Of a DNA stretch of 64,000 nt, positions 55,482 through 64,000 are shown one piece after another. Source of the stretch: Siphonodentalium dalli. Its lineage: Eukaryota > Mollusca > Scaphopoda > Gadilida > Siphonodentaliidae. The DNA is taken from NCBI GenBank assembly GCA_032622095.1, contig CP136068.1:182344796-182408795 (forward strand), written 5' to 3'. Position numbers and translations under genes: made by a program. Every line of letters starts with the position of its first letter. The stretch's first letter is position 1. The notes beneath the pieces are model-generated. The model saw nothing but the letters and a program-made list of their open reading frames with translations, made no database searches and was not told the DNA's origin.

Positions 55482-57716
55482 TTACAAATATATTGAAATA
55501 ATAATAGCAATGAACACACATGAATACGGTAAATTATCTGGATGACCAGTTGGTATTAGACACATTGTGTCTGCATCTTGACAACAAACCCAATATCCCA
55601 TTATATCTGGTGCCCTCCTCTGCCTCTGAGGCCGGGACTGAATTTCTGGTACAGGAGTGTTGTATGAGAAATTTGGAGATGAATCTATTCCAGGATTAAT
55701 TGGAGTACTGGAATGAGGGAAGGTAGAAGATACAGGGGTAGAAGTGAAACTATTTCTAGTGTGATCTAAGCTCCCATAATTTAATTCTGAAGGAGAAGTA
55801 GTATATGAGTTATCCCGGTAACTAACCTCCGTAGACTCATTAAGTGAATCTGGATCATTAAAGTGAACATTCCTGTTCGCTCGCTTCACACGAGAGTGCA
55901 TATAGTCCACACCAGAATCATCCTCAGAATCAGAATCTGAACCATCATCTAATCTATTCTCTGAATTATCATCAACTATCTTCTTAGAACTGGACCTTTT
56001 TGTCTCATCAACCATCTCATCCGATATGAAGTTGAATGGAAGTAACATATTACGATGAAGCATTCTTGAAACACCGTTCTTTGATTCTGGCTCCACCTGA
56101 TAGACAGGAATATCTTTCATTGGAATCTGAACAATCTGGTATGGCTCATTTTCCCATCTATCGGCTAGCGTGTGCTTTCCCTTTATACCAACTCTCCGAA
56201 CTAGAACACGATCACCCACTTCCATCTTTGCATCCTGGACTCTGATCTTCCTGTCATATCTTTCATTCACCTTCTCATTCCTTGCATCAACACGACTAAA
56301 TGCTGTATTGTATGCAAACTCCATTCGTTTCTTCAGTTTCTTCACATAATCCTCTCGGCTGTGTCTAGCTTCTTCTCTGTTAACACTAAAAAGCGCATCA
56401 ATTGAAATTATTGGATGCCAACCAAACATCAAGAAATGTGGAGAGTATCCAGTTGCCTCACTCTGTGTCGCATTGTATGCCTGCACCATAGGACCAACAT
56501 AATTCTTCCAATCTGCCTTCTGTTCCTCTTCTAATGTTCCCAGCATTTTAATTAGAGTCTGGTTGAATCTTTCAACGAATCCATTTCCCATTGGATCGTA
56601 TGGGGTGGTCCTGCTCTTTTTCAGCCTAGCTAGCTTGCACAATTCCTTTATCAGTTTACTCTCAAAGTTCCTTCCTTGGTCACTATGTAATCTTTCGGGA
56701 AAGCTGCAAAAACAAATACATTTTTCATATAGTGCTTTAGCAGTAGTAGGAGCGGTTTGATTTTTATAGGGAATGGCCTGAGTATAGCGGGTAAAATGAT
56801 CGGTAATGACCAATACATTTTCAAACCCACCTTTAGACATCTCGAGACTCAAGAAGTCAATACAGACCAATTCCGTTGGTCGCGACGTCTGTATCGGAAC
56901 AAGTTCCGCAGCAACTCTTACTGGCTTCTTACGCCGAATGCACCTTCCACCGTTCTCTACCCACTTCTCAGTATCCCGCACCATTCCAGGCCAGTAGAAC
57001 CTCTGTTTGGCTAGCCATACTGACTTATCTTGACCCTGATGACCTGCGTCGTTGTGAACTCCTTGCAGAGCTCTTGACCGGAAAGCATCAGGGACAACCA
57101 ACTGCATCACAACTTCTTCATCCATGTGAGACTCTCTGAATAGAACACCCTCTTTCAAACTTAATTGGTTCCAGTCCCGAAGATAAGTCCTTACCAAATG
57201 TGACTCTTTCTTGATTTCCTCCTCACTCAAGCGTTTGCCTTTCTTCACCAGATGTATTATTCTACCTATCACATGATCCTCATTCTGCTCGAGCTCCCAA
57301 TTAATGGAATCATGCACATAATGTTCCGTCCCCCCCCCGGCCGAAGGAAGAGCAGAAACAACTGATCCACTATCCACTAATGGTAAACTCACAGATGCTG
57401 CTTGGCAAACTGCTTTAATAACAACTGGATACATAATTGGTTTCCGCGACAGACCATCAGCATCTCCGTTAAGACGTCCTGCTCGGTACTCGATCTGGAA
57501 GTTGTAATTTGCCAAGCTAGCGACCCATCTGTGCCATGTTGCATCCAACTTCGCAGTAGTCAAAACATAGCACAGTGGAGTGTTGTCTGTCACCACCTTG
57601 AAGGTGTTTCCGTACAGGTAATCATGGAACTTGTCTGTTACAGCCCACTTCAAGCACAGAAATTCCAACTTATGAGCCGGGTAGTTCTTCTCAACTATCA
57701 GAAATGTCGGGATCAC
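55482..57716 (-). CDS. pol: Gypsy pol, 3' half: RNase H and integrase
   Basis: The 744-codon frame opens inside RNase H (EKNYPAHKLEFLCLKWAV, then VVTDNTPLCYVL and ANYNFQIEYRAGRLNGDADGLSR, ~1-93). The integrase zinc region follows (~220-262) with HNDAGHQ as the His pair, but the Cys pair reads G-G-R-C, so one zinc ligand is Gly. The catalytic core keeps D in CIDFLS, D in LHSDQGRNF and E in GFVERFNQT. A C-terminal domain (RVLVRRVGIKGKH...ENEPYQIVQIP) and a low-complexity acidic/Ser tail end it; no chromodomain is evident. The protein would make and insert element DNA, but reverse transcriptase and protease are deleted, the frame has no true start, and it overlaps the gag remnant in another frame. 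Confidence 0.9.
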   Translation of the reverse strand: MIPTFLIVEKNYPAHKLEFLCLKWAVTDKFHDYLYGNTFKVVTDNTPLCYVLTTAKLDATWHRWVASLANYNFQIEYRAGRLNGDADGLSRKPIMYPVVIKAVCQAASVSLPLVDSGSVVSALPSAGGGTEHYVHDSINWELEQNEDHVIGRIIHLVKKGKRLSEEEIKKESHLVRTYLRDWNQLSLKEGVLFRESHMDEEVVMQLVVPDAFRSRALQGVHNDAGHQGQDKSVWLAKQRFYWPGMVRDTEKWVENGGRCIRRKKPVRVAAELVPIQTSRPTELVCIDFLSLEMSKGGFENVLVITDHFTRYTQAIPYKNQTAPTTAKALYEKCICFCSFPERLHSDQGRNFESKLIKELCKLARLKKSRTTPYDPMGNGFVERFNQTLIKMLGTLEEEQKADWKNYVGPMVQAYNATQSEATGYSPHFLMFGWHPIISIDALFSVNREEARHSREDYVKKLKKRMEFAYNTAFSRVDARNEKVNERYDRKIRVQDAKMEVGDRVLVRRVGIKGKHTLADRWENEPYQIVQIPMKDIPVYQVEPESKNGVSRMLHRNMLLPFNFISDEMVDETKRSSSKKIVDDNSENRLDDGSDSDSEDDSGVDYMHSRVKRANRNVHFNDPDSLNESTEVSYRDNSYTTSPSELNYGSLDHTRNSFTSTPVSSTFPHSSTPINPGIDSSPNFSYNTPVPEIQSRPQRQRRAPDIMGYWVCCQDADTMCLIPTGHPDNLPYSCVFIAIIISIYL

Positions 57717-58038
57717 TTTGAAGGCATCTTATCTCATAACACCATTCACGATATGTGACATCACCTTTCTGCGGTGGATCCTCACCTGAGAAACTAGATA
57801 TTTTAGGTACCGGTACAAAAGTACTAACTGGATTAACAAATGACTGATAGCTACCAGGACTAGCTCCTGGCAATTTGCTTGTGTTGCCATTTAATTTGTT
57901 GATCGTCGCAAGTAAATTGTGCAACGGCGTCTTTGGTACATCTTGTTGTGTATCTTCAGTCTTGACTAGTATGTTATACTTACCAGAGGCTTGTAATGCC
58001 CTAAGCATGTCTTCTTCTGACATACTAGTGTCACCCAT
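57691..58038 (-). CDS. gag: Gypsy gag, N-terminal remnant
   Basis: 115 codons from the ATG at 58038. The region PKISSFSGEDPPQKGDVTYREWCYEIRCL is typical of the N-terminal part of Gypsy gag proteins, where it starts the capsid. The frame stops at 57691 just after the deletion point, so the capsid and zinc-knuckle parts are gone. It overlaps the pol frame by about 26 bases at the deletion join. Confidence 0.75.
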   Translation of the reverse strand: MGDTSMSEEDMLRALQASGKYNILVKTEDTQQDVPKTPLHNLLATINKLNGNTSKLPGASPGSYQSFVNPVSTFVPVPKISSFSGEDPPQKGDVTYREWCYEIRCLQSDPDISDS

Positions 58039-59815
58039 GACTATGTCAAATCAAAACAATATATCTGCAAATAATAACACAGAGAAAAATATATCTCTGT
58101 CTACGTTACCGATATTTATCGGCGAGAAATAAAAATAGCTGTAATTAAGAGGATCACTGTAAGTATAGCAGCTATATTGACGAAAAATGTATCGTTGAGG
58201 GAAATACAAAATTTCACAAAACAATGATTTAATTCCAATGAAACGTCCCTGCAATTCAGAACGATTTATGGTCTGAAAATAATTATTGACGAAACAGTAT
58301 TGTTGAATCCAGTCACTGCTCACAACATAATCTGAAATGTTTGCTAATCAAACGACAGATGCAATTAGAAAACCTAGCTTATCAAAGTTATTCCTATACA
58401 ATAACAAAGACCTGAAACATCGAATATAGTGAATCTGATTTTATCTCGGAAATTCTGAAAAATAAGAATTCAATCGGAGACACACACATGTTCAGACAAA
58501 AGGTCAAGAATAATTTGCGGTGGATGATCTGAAAAATCTACAACTCTCCTATTTTCAATGCACTGCGGAAAATGAAAGATTAATAAATTTTCAAAGATGT
58601 AAGCGCAGCTGAAATATAAATCTGAAATAATAAACCGCAGTAAACACTGACATACAATTGCTAATCAAACACAAACAAGTGCGAGAGAAAAGTGCAGGGG
58701 TTGGAATCTAACACACAAAGAATTTTCACACACCTTGCATCGTGCTTACAGACACCGAACTCGCTCACTAGTGACGCGATACATGCTGGGAGAGTTAAAT
58801 GTGAACTGCAAACCTAAACGGGGGAAAAAAGGGAGCTAAGCTACAAAAGACCAATATAAGTCGGTGCGGAAAAGGACGACGAAAAAAACTATCAAAGTCC
58901 AAAGTGGCCCAAAAAATGTGGAAAATTTTGAATTTAAACCTATATTATTCCTAACTATAAGTTTGATCAGACGCACAGGTTAAAATAATACAATAATTCC
59001 AACGGTGGAAAAAATCAAATCCATTTTGTCAATTTGAAATTGCAAAATCATAAAATAAATATTGATTGATGAATGTCACTTTAAATCTCAATCAAATTCA
59101 ATGCATGTGAAAAAAAATTAACATTTCAGATAAATAATGAAATATATATATAAAGTTATTTCATGCCAAAAATGTAAATTTAGGAATGAAACATATCACT
59201 ATAAGTCAAACCAGTGATAGAGTGAATCCAAACAATCATTGACTGTCACTATCAGTATTCATCAAAGTATTCTTCATAAACTACGAACTTTCCACAAACA
59301 CAACCCGCGGGTTATCAAAATCGCCGAAAATTGACGTCACGATCCGGAATTCCAGAATCTATAATAAGAACGCCAACTTCCGGTTAGGTCAAACTAAAGT
59401 ACCGGGCAACATTTATGACGTCATATGACACAAAGAACACTTCCGGTGCTAGTACTGTTCAGGTGATCGAAATAAGTACCGGGCATCTCAGTTCTCTGGG
59501 AGAGGGGTCTGTTTTGACGTTATGTTACCTTTATATAGTCTGTACAGAACGCTTCCAGTTTACCATATATCTGAGAATGAAACACACTAACACTTCCTCA
59601 GAATCACACAGTATCCTTCTCCCACATCTTCAAACGTTGAATAGATGAGTTAACTTCTCGATCCGTACTGCAGTCTGTAGTAACACACACACACACACAA
59701 CAGCCGATTCCTCCGAAAACGATGTTGTAAGCAAAGCTTAACCCGAGCGATTCACCTCGCGGCGAATCAGGGACATCGAGTTCTTCTCTGAAATCGCTGA
59801 TTTTATCACTTTAAA
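58039..59815. other. Gypsy 5' leader region
   Basis: About 1.8 kb between primer binding site and gag start, AT-rich and without recognised coding. It is long for a Gypsy leader, so it may hold regulatory sequence or a second insertion; a (CA)n tract lies near 59683-59699. Confidence 0.5.
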
Positions 59816-59833
59816 GTCCCATATCGGGCGCCA
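59816..59833 (-). promoter_or_regulatory. primer binding site of the Gypsy element
   Basis: The minus strand reads TGGCGCCCGATATGGGAC four bases after the 5' LTR. TGG at its start pairs with a tRNA CCA end, and the whole most resembles lysine-tRNA binding sites (about 15 of 18 positions from memory of the Lys3-type site). The tRNA identity is uncertain. Confidence 0.7.
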
Positions 59834-59837
59834 AGTT

Positions 59838-60289
59838 TGTTATATGGCTGGATCTAAGATTTCGTTGAGTCCAACAACAAAGTAATTGGGTCGATAAAGT
59901 GTATTTTAAAAAGTATAAACTTCAACATAATTATCACAGCACAGCCAATATAATAAACCACATATAAAAGATAATCCTTAAAAATGAAATTCGCATTTCA
60001 TTTAACCATAGAATCTCAAACGGGTAAATTAATATTGTGCGTCTGTCTATATCAAAAGCTAATTACTGAATCACCCCCCGGACTGCGCTAATTTTCCCGC
60101 CAGTAACAGGTGAGTGCTAATCAGTGTGCAGGTGACACAATCATTCATGCTCGCTCTCACGCGCATACACACTGACACACATTTCAGTTAACCCATGACA
60201 TGCTGAAATAACAATGCAGGACGCGCACAACTATCATGATACATAAAATAGGCAGTTTACTAAAACAGATAAAAACGGCACCTATAACA
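59838..60289 (-). repeat. Gypsy 5' LTR
   Basis: 452 bases matching 54262-54712, same TG...CA ends. This is the promoter-bearing LTR for the minus-strand element. Confidence 0.92.
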
Positions 60290-62830
60290 TGGACGCACGT
60301 GAGGTGATTCAGGTGGGGTGCTTCAAGATTCGCGTGGTTATGCCACAGCGGCTCCATTAGGCGAAGGGCGTCTCGGATGAACATGCTAAGATTTTTGAGG
60401 ATTCGTTTATGTGTGCACATGAAGAGATCATTGAGTTTGTGGGCATTGGGACGCGTGTAATAGTATGATTTAAGATATGTTCGTCTCAAATCGCGGTTTT
60501 TTCACATTTGAGTATGATATGGTATTCATCAAGTTCAACGTCGCATAGCGTGCACTTGCGATCTGAGTAGTCTTTTTTTTGCCCACGATCCGGATTCGAT
60601 CGGTAAGTTATGATTTCTTGTACGAAATTTAATCAGACTCGTTACTACTATTTGGTTTTCTAAAGAGAGATATATTTCCTTTGAAAAGTCAGTATTGATG
60701 ATTATGTAGAAGGCGCATTTATTGGATTTTACTATATCACCATGTCATGGTTCTACACATGCGTCTTGTATTCGACCTTTGTTTAGTCTATTGAAAGATT
60801 GTTGCTTGATAGTTGCTTGGTCTATCCAAATATTGGATAGGCCGAGATAATTTAGACTTTTTGTATAAAGTCAATCCAACAACTTCTCTAGTTGCTTGTG
60901 CAGTGATAGCTATACAGCGCATAATATAGTTTATTGCACTGAATGTTCAAAAGTTAATTCCAATATGTTAGACATCGAAATTGTATCTTTTGTGAAATTT
61001 GGCACATACCCGTTTCCTCACAAACAAAGCATGTATTTGTGATTTTGCGCAGGTTAAGTGCAAATTTAGTGAACACATTTTCTAACTTTTCTAGGCAGGT
61101 GGTGTTTTCAAAACCCAATACTTCGGCTACATATGTCACTATGGGGTTATTGCTTTTTCGTAAATTTCAAGAACGCTGTCATAAGAGATGTTATTTTGTC
61201 TGGCTTTACTTATGAGTGCGTACATAGCTTTCTTTGCATCTTTGCATCTCATGTTCCGTTTCCTGCTAAATGTTCCATTTTCACTAAACCGAGTGCCCAA
61301 GTATTTGAAGCTGTCCACGATCTCAATTTCGTTACCGTTTATGTTGAATGATATTGATTTTCTTTGTTTTGGTGTTCTACAAAGAACCATGATTTTAGTT
61401 TTGGAGGCATTGATGCGTAGCTTCCATGTGTCACAGTACGATGCGAAGTGATTTAAGGCATTTTGTAAACCAGGGTAGGAATCTGAAATTTGAGCCGTAT
61501 CATCAGCGTATATTATTAGAAATAACTTCATATATACCCTGTTTCATGGCCATTTATTGACTGATATCTATGCCATTACAGTAACAGTTGTGTAGGTATT
61601 CATCGACATCGTTGATGTACATGGCAAAAAGTATCGATGAGACACAATCACATTGTTTTAGGCCAATTAGACTTGAGGAAAACCCAGATGACTCATCGGT
61701 CGTCAAGCACATCTTTAAATTATGGTACATACTCTTGAATGTATTCAGGATTTTTCCATTTACGCCAAAATGTAGAAATTTTCTCCAAAGGCCTTCTCTC
61801 TTAACACTATCACAGGCTTGTGAAAAATCGATGAATGCGCAATATAGGTTTTTCTTATTTAGCTTCATTATCTGGTTGAGCACATGTAGGGAGAATATAT
61901 GAGCAATCGTACTGTATCCTTTGCGAAAACCCGCCTGGGCTTCGGACTGAATGTTATTAATCTGAAGAAAAATATTTATGCGATTGCAAAAGATACTCGT
62001 GAACAGTTCGGACTCGTGCATTGAAGTGATATTTTCCTGTAATTTTCAGGTTTATACGGTCATCTTTCTTATAAATAGGTCGGATCATACCAATCGCCCA
62101 GTCATTTGGAATAGAGCTTGTTTCTAATATTGTATTGAACAGTTTCCTATAGAAGTTTCCTAATTTCTTGATACTATACTTGATCATTTCATTGCGTATG
62201 TAGAGTCGAAACCAGATGCTTTGTCGTTTCTGAGGTTATATTCTGCATACTCGATTTCGTTAAGAGATATTTCAACATTCAGAAGCGAATTATCTATATT
62301 ATTCGATGGTAAGTGGGTGTTCATTAGGACCCCATGCGTATGTTGACCGCTGATTTCGACGACGATGTCATGTTCCACTGATTCATAGTATTTCTGAAAC
62401 TCTGGGACATGGGGTGGGGGCCTTTTACTATTTTTTACATCTAGTTCCAGGATTAGTTTCCAAAATTAATTGCTTGATTTCCCCTTTAAATTATGTATTT
62501 TCTTTCTCAAATATAGTTCATGTGTTCGCTTACTGTTTTGCTGTGTGCGTTTATATGATCGTCTATTTTCGAGCATATATATGTGCCTCATTGTGTTCAG
62601 AGGGATGGCGTTTTAAAAGTTTCCGCACCTTTCGATAGTTCGTCCTCGTGTGAACGCAATCAAACGAGAACCACGGCATACCTAACTGTTTCCTCCTTTT
62701 ATCGGATTTTGTTGGATTAGTATTCTTGCGCACTGTATGGTTGTTTGTGGTGTTTATCGCGTCCATCAGAATGGATTTCCACTTCTCGTATGCCGTATCT
62801 ATGCCTGTTGATAGTCTGATTCCATATATG
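60290..62830 (-). pseudogene. LINE endonuclease-tail and reverse transcriptase, broken
   Basis: Consecutive minus-strand frames rebuild the order of a non-LTR polymerase without needing correction: post-endonuclease linker (62563-62830, PWFSFDCVHTR), pre-RT region (62184-62378, NDKASGFDS), FNTILETSSIPNDWAIGMIRPIYKKDDR (61957-62187), fingers and palm (61554-62021, QAGFRKGYSTIAHIF and CAFIDFSQACDSVKR), the catalytic IIYADD block (61139-61531) with WKLRINASKTKIMV, then the C-terminal region down to 60290. Stops and frame changes occur near 62185, 62000, 61540 and 61139, and the usual QG-x-x-x-SP segment is altered (KQCDCVSS). It is 5'-truncated near 62830 and interrupted by the Gypsy element at 60290. 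It belongs to the Jockey/CR1-like set; the exact clade is unsure. Confidence 0.82.
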
Positions 62831-63301
62831 GTAGATTATTGTGATGACACAAAATACTGCGCGTTTGTAAACTGTTACTGGTGTTAACAATTTGTTATCG
62901 TGTTGACACCTTCACCATTAACGTTCATCCACATTATTCCGTTTACACGTCCGTATTTAAAATATATGTACATGTGGAACTTGCTTGAACAATCGGGCGT
63001 GTTTTTGTCACAAAATTACATCTGCCTACCAGAGAATAACTCCAACAAGTAAATTAAAAATATTTCCACTCCTCGTCAAAATGAGGGTTACATCATATGA
63101 AAACGCTCATTATGATTCAATGCAACCACACACGCTGTTTCTCGTCGATGATCCGCCCGATTAACATTCATAATTTGATAAAACTGTTTCTTCCGAACGT
63201 TAATATCTTGCCACCTAAACTCTCTCGAATATACAAACAATTTTGACTTCATTATTATATCTAACACGAATTGCATTGTTTTTTGTATTATATGTTTGCA
63301 G
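62831..63301. other. no recognisable feature
   Basis: AT-rich sequence between the truncated LINE and the possible exon at 63302. No motif or repeat was recognised. Confidence 0.4.
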
Positions 63302-63551
63302 CTTAAAATATAAGATTAGAGGCAGATATCATCCTCATCAACAATTACCCGTCAATACACACACACCCATATTTACACATATCGATTGGTATCATGGCAT
63401 GTGTCGCTTGTCACGGGCACAACAGCAAGAAGCATTTTATCGTTTACTTGCATTGTTGAATGAAGCCCGTAGCGTGATAAACACAAAAGACTTTACCACG
63501 CAAGTCGTCCCTGTTGTTCAGGAATTCCATGCATTTATCCTATCAAACTAG
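63302..63551 (+). CDS. possible terminal exon, unknown protein
   Basis: A good acceptor (TTATATGTTTGCAG, ending 63301) is followed by an open frame in phase 2 that runs 83 codons to TAG. Its second half looks like ordinary soluble helical protein (WYHGMCRLSRAQQQEAFYRL, then LNEARSVINTKDF), with composition unlike the surrounding AT-rich shadows. I do not recognise the family and saw no upstream exon. It may be chance. Confidence 0.3.
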
Positions 63552-64000
63552 TGACCTTTTATGGCCGCTCGATCAGAATTGGAGATGAAATCGAAAACGA
63601 CGTTATTTGAAATACAATTTCTATAGGAAAACCACTCGACTTATCGACGCTCCCTGGTCTGCATGGCTAATGTATATGTGACAAGATACGTGAGCAGAAA
63701 GTTATGGGACAGAGCAGGGCAATCGTTACCGATGCTTATAGTATTTTTTTGTTTTATTTCTAGTGAATAGCCGCCAACTGATTCTAAATTTCAGAAGGAT
63801 ATAACTTATATATCCTCAATGATCGTTCTAACTATCGCCAATAAATAGGCCAACCGTGGCAAATATCACATACATATGGATTCATCGTACTGATGCTCGA
63901 ACTATAACTGACATTTGTAATCTCCTCACTCCCATCTTTGGCGATCGAATCATGTACCGACCGGGGCATGCATGCATGTACGATACAGGTAAGAACATAG
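63552..64000. other. no recognisable feature
   Basis: Window end. No coding or repeat structure recognised. Confidence 0.4.

Larger units (their letters stand above)
54262..60289 (-). mobile_element. Ty3/Gypsy LTR retrotransposon, internally deleted
   Basis: Two direct LTRs (54262-54712 and 59838-60289) begin TGTTATA and end TATAACA. They frame a minus-strand element of 6.03 kb with primer binding site, gag start, pol 3' half and polypurine tract. The LTRs differ at roughly 15 positions by eye, so insertion is not very recent. The middle of the coding region is missing: gag jumps to RNase H at about 57700, removing the rest of gag, protease and reverse transcriptase. The copy is non-autonomous. 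It lies inside the coding sequence of an older LINE. Confidence 0.92.

Noticed and set aside
56036-57139. Several + strand frames inside the Gypsy pol region
   Set aside because: They are antisense to the well-supported RNase H/integrase frame.
1-64000. CRISPR arrays, bacterial operons, rRNA or tRNA genes
   Set aside because: The tandem repeats have no spacer structure, the genes are spliced and eukaryotic, and no cloverleaf or rRNA-like segment was recognised by eye; a tRNA scan was not possible here.

Overview
The window is AT-rich, intron-bearing animal DNA. Split genes with GT-AG introns, lectin-type domains (a fibrinogen-related domain with PAN and EGF modules, and a galectin-like fold) and the mix of non-LTR, Ty3/Gypsy, piggyBac-like and Polinton-like elements point to a marine invertebrate, most likely a lophotrochozoan such as a mollusc. 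That placement is inference; nothing here fixes the species.

Only two host genes are convincingly seen, both on the + strand. One is a galectin-like gene (exons 1947-2145 and 9302-9433, 5' end not found) whose last exon has decayed partial duplicates downstream. The other is a three-exon secreted protein (31205-34519) with signal peptide, PAN/apple, EGF-like and fibrinogen C-terminal domains, a plausible immune or recognition lectin. A third possible terminal exon lies at 63302-63551.

Most of the rest is transposon debris and repeats. Left third: non-LTR retrotransposon remnants on the minus strand (392-1500, 11510-15030 with a second LINE fragment nested at 12790-13235), minisatellites and short hairpins. 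Centre: a 29-bp minisatellite (20293-20890 and 23848-23958) split by a piggyBac-like element (20887-23847) that itself holds a long-TIR MITE; a relative of that MITE sits at 26806-27683. TTAA-flanked MITEs occur at 16387-16786, 32664-33034 and 44531-44930 and share a hairpin module. A LINE ORF1 remnant (39155-40430) abuts a satellite array (40430-42520) with a ~163-bp monomer and an alternating dimer structure.

The most striking object is an 8.5-kb near-perfect palindrome, 45026-53570, bounded by a 6-bp direct target-site duplication (ACCACC) with ends starting AG. Each ~4.27-kb arm carries the same 566-codon gene for a P-loop ATPase with flanking zinc fingers, plus two small ORFs. The two ATPase genes diverge from a symmetric (CCG)n-rich core. 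This fits a Polinton/Maverick-type derivative that has become one giant inverted repeat; the class assignment is inference from TSD length, end sequence and ATPase type.

Right end: a Ty3/Gypsy LTR retrotransposon (54262-60289, minus strand, 4-bp TSD) with a large internal deletion joining gag to RNase H/integrase, inserted into the coding sequence of an older minus-strand LINE (60290-62830 plus a remnant left of the LTR).
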